Shown: positions 1 to 8,127 of the stretch, piece by piece | Layout: every line of letters begins with the position of its first letter | Position numbering within the stretch: position 1 is the stretch's first letter | From: an uncultured Aureispira sp. | GTDB taxonomy: Bacteria; Bacteroidota; Bacteroidia; Chitinophagales; Saprospiraceae | NCBI GenBank assembly: GCA_905480485.1 | Contig: CAJQQM010000231.1 | Span: 1-39,169 of the forward strand | Direction: 5' to 3' | DNA length: 39,169 bases | Translations under genes and position numbers: made by a program | The notes under the pieces: generated by a model | Seen by the model: only the letters and a program-made list of their open reading frames with translations | Told to the model about the DNA's origin: nothing | The model's database searches: none

Positions 1-711
1 AAATGAAGCTACATTAACGGACAGCCAAATTGTTTGCCCGTTGTATTCTTTGAAAAATAATTCTGGAACAGATGTCCCAAATAGTTGTTCTGTACGCTGT
101 TGCAAAGAACTATAAGCCTGCCCATTTGACGATAAAATTGGCGCCGTTGAGTAATTAGGGCGGTGGGCCGACATTTTAAGGCGGATGCGCTGTTCTTTCC
201 ACAATAGTTCTTGGCCAAGATACAAGCCACTTCCCAAAACATTAAAGCCCATGTCACCCCATGAAAAGCCCCATTTATCCGAAAACCCATCCATCACTTC
301 GAGGGTAGTCTGAAATAGCAACCCGGTTCCAAATCCTACCCAAGCCGCTTTCTTTTGAGGGACACCGGCCCACGAATACAGGTCACCGGCCCATTTACTT
401 TCAAAATATCCAGTCATGGCATGACCAAATTTATCCATTTGTCGCCAGCCTTTCCAATCGTCAAAAAAGTGAAATTTACTGCGGGCATAGTTGGCATACC
501 AAGCCTGGTCTAAGCCTATCGTAACCGCGGTATAGGCGCCTGCCCCAAGGCTAGTAAGGGTCCAAAAACGCGCCTTGTCAAAGCTTGGGGCCTTTTCAAA
601 AAACTGCAGTTTCCTGACGTTAAGGCTGCTGTCTATTTGTGCAGATAGATAAGAACAGGAGAAAGCCTCCAATATAATGATAAGCGATAGGGTTAAACGT
701 ATTTTAGGCAT
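1..711 (-). CDS. DUF2279 (YfiM-like) exported protein, 3' end cut by window edge
   Basis: An open frame runs from ATG at 711 to the left edge (237 codons, no stop seen), so the C-terminus is missing. Residues 1-25 form a signal peptide (MPKIRLTLSLIIILEAFSC followed by a cleavage-like LSAQ). The mature part has a small, glycine-rich membrane-like stretch and the sequence WRQMDKFGHAMTGYFESKW. The D-K-x-x-H core followed by aromatic and glycine-rich segments (GFGTGLLFQTTLEVMDGFSDKWGFSWGDMGFN) resembles DUF2279, a family of predicted periplasmic or outer-membrane-associated proteins common in Bacteroidota. Its function is unknown. The gene is probably co-oriented with the secreted-protein gene at 748-1710, whose stop lies 36 bases upstream of this start. 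The family call rests on remembered motif pattern, not on a search. Confidence 0.72.
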   Translation of the reverse strand, partial: MPKIRLTLSLIIILEAFSCSYLSAQIDSSLNVRKLQFFEKAPSFDKARFWTLTSLGAGAYTAVTIGLDQAWYANYARSKFHFFDDWKGWRQMDKFGHAMTGYFESKWAGDLYSWAGVPQKKAAWVGFGTGLLFQTTLEVMDGFSDKWGFSWGDMGFNVLGSGLYLGQELLWKEQRIRLKMSAHRPNYSTAPILSSNGQAYSSLQQRTEQLFGTSVPELFFKEYNGQTIWLSVNVASF

Positions 712-747
712 GTTCTTAGGCCTTGTAGGCACTTTGCTTGTGTTTGT

Positions 748-1710
748 TTATTCAATCATGCGCTTTCCGTACCGCATCAGATAGTACAAGACACATTCTC
801 GCGTTTTATTTTTTTGCAATTCTACTGCTTTAAGTTTAGATTTAGCACCTCGATGCAGTATTATTCTAAATTCTTCTTGAGTCATCAAATCCTTAGCCGG
901 GACTTCTAGCGCTTTTCGGCCGCCTTCGTTAGGGGGCAGCTGAATTTCTTTGGCTTTTTTAAGAAGCAGTACTTTTTCTTTTCCTTCTCTTGTATTAAAA
1001 ACCATACAAGGCATTGGTTTTTCTTTCTTGCCTTTCATGACCATTCTATCCTCTATATGAATATCGATGTTGTCGCTTGGATAAATGCGCTTTGTTTTTC
1101 GATGGTCTTTGTAGTTGTGGTGGTCAATGGAAACAAATGGATAAAGCTTGTTCCCAAAAATTGCCTCCATGTCATTGACGTCAACGTCGAGTTGATGGGT
1201 AAAAAACTTACTATCAATTGTTAGCTGATTTTTGGGAGTCGACTTGATGAAATAAGTATGTTCTGCATCCGTCATAGTCGGACGATATTTCAGCTGTGTA
1301 ACCTGACTATATCCATTAAGGTATATTTTTAGATGCCCTTGTAAATCTCTGTTTTTGATATTCATCAGGCGCAACTCATAGCCGTAAGAAGTACGGTTGA
1401 TGCGCGAAATATTTAAACGATAGGGTTTGTCATCGGTTGGATTGCCCGAAATGCCAGCAGGAGTAAAATGGGCACGTTCGTCAATAAGTACAAAAAAACT
1501 ATTGACAGTGAACGAAACAATACCCTCTTGAACTGCATTGGGGTACATGGCATTACTCATTTTTCCTTCGAAGGGAACAAATACATAACCATACAAATCG
1601 GTTTCCTTTGTAAATTGAAAATCTTCGCTAAAGGTGTAACGATGAAAATCTTGAGCAAGTAGTAGGCTGGATAAAAACAGAATTAAGGGGACAGTAAGCA
1701 ATGTTTTCAT
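748..1710 (-). CDS. Secreted protein of unknown function
   Basis: This 320-residue protein begins with a clear signal peptide (MKTLLTVPLILFLSSLLLAQ), so it is exported to the periplasm or cell surface. The rest is mostly soluble, rich in charged and aromatic residues, with no membrane segment after the signal. The C-terminus ends in basic residues (RYGKRMIE). I recognise no domain or catalytic motif and do not assign a function. The next gene on the same strand is the DUF2279-type gene, so the two may be cotranscribed. Two TACTTTTG boxes on the minus strand upstream (1760-1767 and 1817-1824) are candidate promoter elements. Confidence 0.7.
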   Translation of the reverse strand: MKTLLTVPLILFLSSLLLAQDFHRYTFSEDFQFTKETDLYGYVFVPFEGKMSNAMYPNAVQEGIVSFTVNSFFVLIDERAHFTPAGISGNPTDDKPYRLNISRINRTSYGYELRLMNIKNRDLQGHLKIYLNGYSQVTQLKYRPTMTDAEHTYFIKSTPKNQLTIDSKFFTHQLDVDVNDMEAIFGNKLYPFVSIDHHNYKDHRKTKRIYPSDNIDIHIEDRMVMKGKKEKPMPCMVFNTREGKEKVLLLKKAKEIQLPPNEGGRKALEVPAKDLMTQEEFRIILHRGAKSKLKAVELQKNKTRECVLYYLMRYGKRMIE

Positions 1711-1759
1711 GTGCTGAATTTTGAATTTTTCGACCGATGCGCGTATTTAATTAGAACAG

Positions 1760-1848
1760 CAAAAGTAAATTATTGTGTTTGTAAGGGGTTATAGGTTGGA
1801 TTATTTCGCTGTATTACAAAAGTAAAGAATAATTGTATTATTTTGAAA
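1760..1848 (-). promoter_or_regulatory. Candidate promoter elements for the minus-strand secreted-protein genes
   Basis: Read on the minus strand, TACTTTTG occurs twice, at 1817-1824 and 1760-1767. It matches the Bacteroidota -7 consensus TAnnTTTG. The distal copy has TTTC (1845-1848) 20 bases upstream, three of four matches to the -33 TTTG. The proximal copy has no good -33 element. The spacer 1711-1986 separates divergent genes, so a promoter in this direction is expected. Confidence 0.35.
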
Positions 1849-1986
1849 TAAAGGTTTAATTATAACAGTCTTTTAAATTCCTGGCAACTTATCTTCTAAA
1901 AACTAATTATTCTTAATATGAATTAGTACTTTGCACAATACCACAATTGGTTTTGCCTCAATTTTCAATGCGCTCTTTGGATCATC

Positions 1987-2499
1987 ATGAAACAGCGATT
2001 GCTTACTATTTATTATACTTTTCCGATACAGTTGCTTAAAATGCAACTCAAGCACAATATCCTTTTTTTAGGTATTTGGGCTTTTTTGTTTGTTGTTGTT
2101 CGAGGGGGCGTGGGTTCTTCAATGGGGATTCACTACTTGTTTTTAGATCCCGAATATCTTGGAGCGGTTTCTTTTTGGAGTTTTTTTATCATTGGCTTGG
2201 CCTATGGCTCTTTTTTTATTGCTTGGAATTCGAGTATCTATATTCTAAATAGCTTTCGCTTTCCTTTCTTGGCCTCTTTGCATCGCCCTTTTGCCAAATT
2301 TAGCCTCAACAACTGTAGTATACCCGTTTTTTTTGTGCTGTATTATATCTACAGAATCATTGAGTTTCAGTGGTACAATGAATACGCCGAGCAATACGCT
2401 GTCGGTTTTTATTGTGCCGGCTTTATTTTAGGGGCTTTGTGTATGATATTCCTATCGATGTTCTATTTTCAAATGACCAATACCGATTTGCTGTCGTAA
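1987..2499 (+). CDS. N-terminal membrane part of a split patatin-like protein
   Basis: This 170-residue product has about four hydrophobic segments (roughly residues 25-42, 58-80, 108-122 and 140-162). The frame ends at TAA 2497-2499. Downstream codons continue in the same frame without another stop into the patatin domain at 2521-4242. As I recall the Bacteroidota patatin-like phospholipase family, full proteins are about 740-760 residues and begin with exactly this kind of membrane region, including a FLDPEYLG-like motif (here residues 53-60) and a conserved FRFPFLA stretch (here 91-97). I infer that this is the 5' half of one gene interrupted by a nonsense codon, or a naturally split pair. 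Alternatives are a sequencing error or stop readthrough. Confidence 0.7.
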   Translation: MKQRLLTIYYTFPIQLLKMQLKHNILFLGIWAFLFVVVRGGVGSSMGIHYLFLDPEYLGAVSFWSFFIIGLAYGSFFIAWNSSIYILNSFRFPFLASLHRPFAKFSLNNCSIPVFFVLYYIYRIIEFQWYNEYAEQYAVGFYCAGFILGALCMIFLSMFYFQMTNTDLLS

Positions 2500-2520
2500 C
2501 GTAAAGCGCATAAGCTTAAA

Positions 2521-4242
2521 TTGTCCAAGATGCTCAAGTCGATTGTGGTTAAGCGCAAAGAACGGTTGCGCAACCTATCTAACGACGGCCCCTATAAGCA
2601 TGCCTGGCGCGTTGATTACTTTATGACGGAATTTTTTAGATGGAGAATCGTAAGAAATGTTGAGCACTACAACTTCAAGCTATTGGATCGAGTTTTTAAG
2701 CAAAACCATGCTAATGCATTGGTGATACAAAGTATTAGTATTAGTGCCTTAATTCTAATGGCAGCATTGGTAGAATATACCTACTTTAGAATACCTGCTG
2801 CGGCAAGTATGTTGCTGTTGTTTTCGGTGCTGACCACAATTATTGGTGCTATGACGTATTGGATGGACGAATGGCGTATGCTTAGCTTGGTAATATTGTT
2901 GCTGTTGGTCAGTCAAATGATGCACTTGGGGGTCTTTTCTTATCAAAATAGAGCCTATGGATTAGATTACAATCAAACCCCTACCAGGTATTCCTTAAAT
3001 GCTTTAGATTCTATTGCCTCTAAAAAACAATTTCAGCTAGACAGCAAAAACACCTTGTCTATTCTAGACAACTGGCTTGAAAAATTTAAAACAAACCAAG
3101 CATCTACTAAACCCAAATTAGTATTAATATGCGCAAGTGGTGGAGGTATCCGCGCAAGTCTTTGGGCCAATCATGTAATTAGAGAACTAGACCATGCCCT
3201 CGAAGGTCAATTGATGCCACATACAGCATTAATGACAGGGTCATCCGGCGGCATGTGGGGGGCATCAATATATCGAGAATTATATCATCAGAAAATGCAG
3301 GGGAAGTCGATCGACTTGTACCATCAAAAATATTTAGAATATACTTGCAAAGACTTGGCTAATGCATTGGTTTTTACCTTTTTGGTCAATGATATTTTTA
3401 TACCTTGGGTGCGACGAGAGGTGAATGGCTATTCTTACAAGCAAGATAGGGGCTATGTATTTGAACAACAGTTTATCGAAAATACAGAAGGCCTCATGGA
3501 TATGGATTTGAATTATTATAAAAAGCCAGAAAAAGAGGCTTTGATTCCTATGATGTTTTTGTCACCAATGATTACCAACGATAGCAGGATGATGTTGATT
3601 TCGCCGCAAGGCGTCAGTTATATGATGCGTCCTCCTTTTAGTTATCAAGGTGCAGGCGAAGAACAGGGGATAGATGCAGTAGATTATGCGGCCCTGTTTA
3701 GTCGACACAATCCGCTCAATTTACGATTTGCATCTGCCTTGCGTATGAGTGGAACTTTCCCTTTTATTTTTCCGAGTGTACAAATGCCGTCTCAGCCCAC
3801 ACTTAGTTTGATGGATGCTGGATTTAGGGATAATTTTGGATTGGAAACAGCTACGCGTTTTGCTGCAATTTTCAGGACATGGATTCGAGAAAACACAAGT
3901 GGTGTTGTCTTAGTGTCGATTCGTTCGTACGACGACAAAGAACCTATAGAAGCGGCTAGTTCCAAATCTTTGTCTGAGTTAGCTTTTAATCCTGTAGTAC
4001 CTGTTTTTTCGGTAGATGCCCTTCAAAGCTATCATCATGATGCATATATTTCCTATTTAAAATCTAAAATAGGCTACAATAAAGTGGATGTGGTCAAATT
4101 TGTATATAAGCCATCTACGCTAGATAAGCGTGCCTCCTTGAGTTTGCATCTAACCAAACGGGAAATTAAAGACATTGTTGCGGCAATGACTTTAGAAGAA
4201 AATCAAGCTGCGATTAAAAAAATGAAGGATTTTATAAATTAA
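2521..4242 (+). CDS. Patatin-like phospholipase, membrane-anchored; C-terminal part of split gene
   Basis: The product is a predicted acyl hydrolase acting on membrane lipids. With the TTG at 2521 the protein has 573 residues; ATG at 2530 gives 570. Two or three hydrophobic segments (about 68-85, 92-112 and 118-138) precede the patatin domain. The domain shows the oxyanion-hole motif SGGGIRAS (206-213), the nucleophile elbow GSSGG (240-244, Ser242) and the dyad aspartate in DAG (432-434), so the catalytic residues are intact. The gene lies 21 bases after, and in frame with, the stop of the preceding membrane ORF; read through, the pair gives 751 residues. No clear ribosome site precedes the start. 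Whether this half is translated alone is unknown. Confidence is high for the patatin call and lower for the start. Confidence 0.85.
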   Translation: MSKMLKSIVVKRKERLRNLSNDGPYKHAWRVDYFMTEFFRWRIVRNVEHYNFKLLDRVFKQNHANALVIQSISISALILMAALVEYTYFRIPAAASMLLLFSVLTTIIGAMTYWMDEWRMLSLVILLLLVSQMMHLGVFSYQNRAYGLDYNQTPTRYSLNALDSIASKKQFQLDSKNTLSILDNWLEKFKTNQASTKPKLVLICASGGGIRASLWANHVIRELDHALEGQLMPHTALMTGSSGGMWGASIYRELYHQKMQGKSIDLYHQKYLEYTCKDLANALVFTFLVNDIFIPWVRREVNGYSYKQDRGYVFEQQFIENTEGLMDMDLNYYKKPEKEALIPMMFLSPMITNDSRMMLISPQGVSYMMRPPFSYQGAGEEQGIDAVDYAALFSRHNPLNLRFASALRMSGTFPFIFPSVQMPSQPTLSLMDAGFRDNFGLETATRFAAIFRTWIRENTSGVVLVSIRSYDDKEPIEAASSKSLSELAFNPVVPVFSVDALQSYHHDAYISYLKSKIGYNKVDVVKFVYKPSTLDKRASLSLHLTKREIKDIVAAMTLEENQAAIKKMKDFIN

Positions 4243-4252
4243 AGCGTTTAAT

Positions 4253-4283
4253 TTTGTTGGTACTAAAACTTTTCATATCTTTG
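4253..4283 (+). promoter_or_regulatory. Bacteroidota-type promoter of rplY
   Basis: TTTG at 4253-4256 (-33) and TATCTTTG at 4276-4283 (-7) are separated by 19 bases. Both match the Bacteroidota primary sigma consensus TTTG / TAnnTTTG. Transcription should begin a few bases after 4283, giving a leader of about 40 bases before rplY. This is the best complete promoter in the window. Confidence 0.8.
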
Positions 4284-4329
4284 CACGTCCATAAATACAT
4301 GTGATTTTAGAATAAAAATTAATAAAGAA

Positions 4330-4938
4330 ATGAAAACAATAGCAATAGAAGGTACTTTGAGAACTGAGATTGGTAAAAAAAGTACTAAAGCGCTTCGTAA
4401 TAATGGTTTAGTACCTTGCGTTGTTTATGGTGGTGCTCAAAATGTCCACTTTAGTGCAACTACACAAGCTTTTCGCGATTTGATATATACCAATGAGTTT
4501 AGAATTGCTTCTGTCAACGTCGACGGTAAGTCTGTAAATGCGATTATCAAAGACGTTCAATTTCACCCTATTACTGACAAAATCATGCACATTGATTTCT
4601 TGGAGTTGGTTGAAAATAAAAAATTAATCACGCAAATTCCAATTACTTTAGTTGGGGCACCTGAAGGTGTTAAAGTAGGGGGTGTTTTGATGCAGAAGAT
4701 TCGTAAAGTAAAAGTAAAAACGACACCTAGCAACTTGTCTTCATCTATCAATGTAGACGTAGCACATTTAGATTTAGGTAAATCTATCCGTATACGCGAT
4801 ATCAAAGTATCTGAAGAAATCGAAATTATGAATGCGGGCGGCATACCAATTGCTTCCGTTGAGGTACCACGTGCCTTGCGTTCATCTACTTCTAAAGAAG
4901 CAGAAGCAGTTGCTGAAGAAGGAACCGAAGAGGCCTAA
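4330..4938 (+). CDS. rplY: 50S ribosomal protein L25 / general stress protein Ctc
   Basis: The protein binds 5S rRNA in the 50S subunit. The 202-residue length fits the long CTC form: an N-terminal 5S-binding beta-barrel (about 1-95, opening with IEGTLRTEIGKKSTKALRN and LVPCVVYGG) and the C-terminal TL5/CTC beta domain (about 96-185). An acidic, alanine- and glutamate-rich tail follows. The key segment KDVQFHPITDKIMHIDFLEL is typical. The gene has its own promoter at 4253-4283 and is followed by a hairpin at 4967-4999, then pth, a pairing seen in many bacteria. Confidence 0.96.
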   Translation: MKTIAIEGTLRTEIGKKSTKALRNNGLVPCVVYGGAQNVHFSATTQAFRDLIYTNEFRIASVNVDGKSVNAIIKDVQFHPITDKIMHIDFLELVENKKLITQIPITLVGAPEGVKVGGVLMQKIRKVKVKTTPSNLSSSINVDVAHLDLGKSIRIRDIKVSEEIEIMNAGGIPIASVEVPRALRSSTSKEAEAVAEEGTEEA

Positions 4939-4966
4939 TATAATTCAGTTTTATTGAAACATCAAC

Positions 4967-4999
4967 AGACGTAGTATGTATTATCATGCTACGTCTTTT
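4967..4999 (+). terminator. Hairpin with short T-run after rplY
   Basis: Arms AGACGTAGTATG (4967-4978) and CATGCTACGTCT (4985-4996) pair over 12 base pairs with one G-T wobble and a six-base loop. Only TTTT follows before a G. It is either a modest intrinsic terminator or an mRNA-stabilising or attenuating hairpin, because pth starts 43 bases further on. Confidence 0.65.
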
Positions 5000-5042
5000 G
5001 TGGTTAATGCTTTTGATATAGTTTCCAAGACCTTAAGAATAA

Positions 5043-5738
5043 ATGAAAAAGGTATTTGCATTTATAAAAAAAATGATTGTTAGTGATGCGCAAGTTCAAA
5101 AAGAGGAGGATAATAGTGTGAAATATTTAATAACCGGACTCGGAAATATAGGTGTGGAATACAACGACACAAGGCACAATATCGGATTTGATGTCGTCGA
5201 TTATTTAGCTGCTAAGTTTGAGGCGTCCTACAAGAACAACCGTTATGGGTTTACGGCAAGTTTTCGGTACAAAGGCCGCACGTTTGTTCTTCTAAAGCCT
5301 ACTACTTACATGAACTTAAGTGGTCAGGCGGTGCGTTATTGGCTACAAAAAGAAAAGATAAAGCAACAAAACCTGATGGTTATTTCCGATGATTTGAATA
5401 TTCAGTTCGGACAAGTTAAAATCAAACCGAAAGGTAGTGCAGGAGGGCATAATGGTTTAAAAAATATAGAACAATTACTCAAAACAAATCAATATCCAAG
5501 ATTACGTGTTGGTATAGGTAATAATTATAGCAAGGGACGTCAAGTAGATTTTGTACTAGGCAAATGGGCGGAAGACGAATGGCCATTGTTAGATAAGGTA
5601 ATTCAACATGCTGCAAATGCAGTGATTGCCTTTGCTAGTATTGGTATCGAACGAAGTATGAATCAATACAATAAGGATCTTAATAAGCCACAATCGACCC
5701 CCAAGAAAAAGCAACAGAAGCCTGATAATAAAGCCTAG
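5043..5738 (+). CDS. pth: Peptidyl-tRNA hydrolase
   Basis: The enzyme releases tRNA from peptidyl-tRNAs that drop off ribosomes. The Pth fold shows the catalytic set: GLGN with Asn35, TRHNIGF with His45, the SDDLN segment, and GSAGGHNGLKNI with the tRNA-binding Asn. From ATG 5043 the protein has 231 residues with a 25-residue, lysine-rich N-terminal extension before the usual start (VKYLITGLGN). An in-frame GTG at 5118 preceded by AGGAGG (5104-5109) would give the standard core start, so the true start is uncertain. The C-terminus carries a basic Lys/Gln tail. It is the partner of rplY and ends 14 bases before a convergent gene. Confidence 0.96.
   Translation: MKKVFAFIKKMIVSDAQVQKEEDNSVKYLITGLGNIGVEYNDTRHNIGFDVVDYLAAKFEASYKNNRYGFTASFRYKGRTFVLLKPTTYMNLSGQAVRYWLQKEKIKQQNLMVISDDLNIQFGQVKIKPKGSAGGHNGLKNIEQLLKTNQYPRLRVGIGNNYSKGRQVDFVLGKWAEDEWPLLDKVIQHAANAVIAFASIGIERSMNQYNKDLNKPQSTPKKKQQKPDNKA
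5104..5120 (+). promoter_or_regulatory. Shine-Dalgarno-like site before an alternative pth start
   Basis: AGGAGG at 5104-5109 sits eight bases before GTG 5118-5120, in frame with pth and exactly where the conserved Pth core begins. Strong Shine-Dalgarno sites are rare in this phylum and elsewhere in this window, so the match supports GTG 5118 as a possible start but does not prove it. Confidence 0.4.
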
Positions 5739-5752
5739 CTACCTATTTTTGA

Positions 5753-6844
5753 TCAATAGTACTTGTAGTTATTGATATGCTCAGAAATGATATTCCCGTC
5801 TTTATAGATAGATCTTTTGAGGACACTATTTTTGTTGTCGTATTCATAAACCTCTTTGCTTGTGCCCGCCGCTTTACCGTCTTCGTAGGAAGTGTGCGCT
5901 TTTTCAATCATATTAGAGGCTTCATCGTATTTGTAAATGATGATTTCTGTAATTTCATCATCGATCATTTGTGTCGTTTTTACTTTGTTGTCGTTAGCGT
6001 CATACTCGTCTTCGTTGTGCCACAATCCAATTCCGCCACGGCGGTCGCCAAAATCAATTAGTACTCTCGCTTTTGAAGGGTCATAAGCGGCTCTTGCGCC
6101 TCCAAAAGTACTAATTTGTTCACCGTTTTTGTACTTAAGGTGTTCCTTTATCTTGTTGCGTTGAAAGGTAATGATATCTTTGTAGCTATCTCCTCCTTCT
6201 TTTATGTTTGTTTCAGAAGATGCCAAATAGCCTTCTTTGGTATAAGCTGTTTTTTTGGTGGCTTGATACCTAGACTTATCTGCTTTTAATTCCCACTTTT
6301 TGTAGTAGGTTTCCTCGTGTAATTTATTGTATTTAAACCGTTCTTCACCTATCTTTTTGCCACTACTATTGTTTAATAGAATTCTAGCAGGTTTACCAAT
6401 GCGGTTGTATTTAAACGTTTTGATAAATGTTTCGTCGGGCGAAAGAACAAATTCAGAAAACTCAATTTTAGCTTTACGGTTGTTTATGCTGTTGTAATAG
6501 GTTTTATAATTTGACATTTTGTCCCCCATCTCATCAAACTTTGCAATTTCTTCAATTCTAAATTCTTTGTTCCAAACGGTTGATTTTGAGGTGCGCATGA
6601 CCATTTCACCAGCCGGATTGCTCAAATGAAGTTCGTGTTTGAGTAAACGCCCTTTTTGATCAAACTCTTTGCGTTCTTTTTTGGTTAAATTCAAAGAGGT
6701 GTTTACTGTTGTATCCGCTGCCTGTTCAAAATCTTTCGATTCCACAGAGGCCACCCTCTTTTGTTGTGCATAGCTTAATGACAACTGCAAAAGAAATATT
6801 AAAAATACTAATGAAGTTCGTGTATAGTTCATGTTACTGTTCAA
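5753..6844 (-). CDS. Secreted protein with degenerate YD-like repeats
   Basis: The protein has 363 residues with an N-terminal signal peptide (about residues 8-26, ending LSLSYAQQ). The mature part is built of irregular beta-rich repeats of roughly 20-25 residues with tyrosine-aspartate or tyrosine-lysine pairs, such as YKYDEASNMIEKAH and YEYDNKNSVLKRSIYKDG. These resemble YD/RHS or MORN-variant repeats. No toxin domain, protease site or Rhs core motif is visible. It is adjacent and co-oriented (84-base spacer) to a second protein of the same style at 6928-8127, suggesting tandem paralogues. The function is unknown; a surface or periplasmic role is inferred only from the signal peptide. Confidence 0.72.
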   Translation of the reverse strand: MNSNMNYTRTSLVFLIFLLQLSLSYAQQKRVASVESKDFEQAADTTVNTSLNLTKKERKEFDQKGRLLKHELHLSNPAGEMVMRTSKSTVWNKEFRIEEIAKFDEMGDKMSNYKTYYNSINNRKAKIEFSEFVLSPDETFIKTFKYNRIGKPARILLNNSSGKKIGEERFKYNKLHEETYYKKWELKADKSRYQATKKTAYTKEGYLASSETNIKEGGDSYKDIITFQRNKIKEHLKYKNGEQISTFGGARAAYDPSKARVLIDFGDRRGGIGLWHNEDEYDANDNKVKTTQMIDDEITEIIIYKYDEASNMIEKAHTSYEDGKAAGTSKEVYEYDNKNSVLKRSIYKDGNIISEHINNYKYY

Positions 6845-6927
6845 TTTTTATTGAGGGCAGTACACTATGTGCAGCTGCTTCTAAGAGTGCGGTGAATACT
6901 CTGAAGGACTGTCTAAGCCCTATATAC

Positions 6928-8127
6928 CTAGTACAATTTATAAATATATATTGTTTTTTCCAAAGTTTCACCATTATTGAGTGATAAACTTTTGGATTGT
7001 ATTAAGCCGTTTGTATTGTAATGATAGCTATAAACAGAAAGTTGTTTATTCCCAATCATTTGCAATTCTTTCATCGGTTTTCCATCCTGATTATAGTCTG
7101 TAATAATGCGATAGCGCTCTTTTTCTTGGCCGTTGTACTTTATGTGTGTCTTGCGCAAAATGCTACCGCTATCATAAGAATTCTGAAATGCTTCACTCAA
7201 TTTCCCTTGTTTAAAACGTTCTTCTTTTAGGACGAGGCCCTGTTCGATTGTCTTTTCTGTACGTTTTTGTTCGTTTTGATTGACGTAATACTGTTCTTTT
7301 TTTAGAATACCCTCTTGATACCAGCTTTCCTTTTTTTCTTTAGAACGCTTCTTCTTGTATCGGCCGGTATTTGGGTCTTTGTATTTATTGGTTTTGTGGG
7401 CCCATGTCTTATCTACTTGCAAGGTATTGTCACGGTTGTAGCAACGTATTTGGCGGTATTTGTTTAGGTAGTATTTTCCAAAACTTCGTTTTAGCAAACC
7501 ATCCTTCGTGTATTTGTAACGAAAATCTCTACGTTTAGCTTGTTTATTGGCTACGTCACCTTTCGCGTCAATCGTTGTCCATTTATAGTAGGTTTTCCAA
7601 CGAATCCTATGCCCTTTTTTATTGTAGGAGTATTCGTGACAGTACAAAGAAGTATTTCCTCTGTAGTCATAATTGCATTGCCCTATCAAATTGCTATCTG
7701 CATCATAACTAAGTGTATCTTCTTTTACTATATCTCCAAAGTCATCCCAAAGCTTTCTCCAAATGCGCTTGTTTAACCCAGCATCAGCACTATACACTAA
7801 ATATTTAGTCTCGAGTCGTTGATGCTTAGGGTCTTTGTTTTCGGGATATTGAATGATGCGTTCGGTTAGTACTTGTGTATTGGTGTCAAAAACGTCAATT
7901 TCTTCTTTTATCAAGCGAGCATTCTGATGATGATAATAATATTTTTTTTCCTGAATTAATCGTCCAGAAAGATCATAACGTGCTACAAAAACATGCCGTT
8001 TGAGACTGTCTTCACCTGAAAGTGCAAAGGCAATCTCTTTTTTTTCTAAGATACGGGGGCCCTGTATTTGGCACCAAGTAGTCAAAGGAAGGGGCAAAAG
8101 CAGCAGTAAGACGGCAAAAGCTTGCAT
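6928..8127 (-). CDS. Secreted protein with degenerate YD-like repeats, paralogue of the next gene
   Basis: The protein has 399 residues with a signal peptide (MQAFAVLLLLLPLPLTTWCQ). The remainder is tyrosine- and lysine-rich with repeated pairs such as RYDLSGRLIQEKKYYYH, YDADSNLIGQCNYDYRGN and YNQDGKPMKEL, a loose YD-repeat pattern. No catalytic motif is seen. It resembles the protein at 5753-6844 in length, export signal, repeat style and a C-terminus ending in tyrosines (YIYKLY and NNYKYY). The two genes are probably a local duplication and may be cotranscribed. The start is the only ATG placing the signal peptide at the N-terminus. Confidence 0.7.
   Translation of the reverse strand: MQAFAVLLLLLPLPLTTWCQIQGPRILEKKEIAFALSGEDSLKRHVFVARYDLSGRLIQEKKYYYHHQNARLIKEEIDVFDTNTQVLTERIIQYPENKDPKHQRLETKYLVYSADAGLNKRIWRKLWDDFGDIVKEDTLSYDADSNLIGQCNYDYRGNTSLYCHEYSYNKKGHRIRWKTYYKWTTIDAKGDVANKQAKRRDFRYKYTKDGLLKRSFGKYYLNKYRQIRCYNRDNTLQVDKTWAHKTNKYKDPNTGRYKKKRSKEKKESWYQEGILKKEQYYVNQNEQKRTEKTIEQGLVLKEERFKQGKLSEAFQNSYDSGSILRKTHIKYNGQEKERYRIITDYNQDGKPMKELQMIGNKQLSVYSYHYNTNGLIQSKSLSLNNGETLEKTIYIYKLY

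Noticed and set aside
9-290. Minus-strand 93-codon ORF at the left edge
   Set aside because: It is another frame of the DUF2279-type gene, whose signal peptide and domain residues fit the longer frame.
5753-8127. Rhs toxin/immunity locus
   Set aside because: There is no Rhs core domain, toxin domain or immunity-like small gene; only loose repeats are seen.
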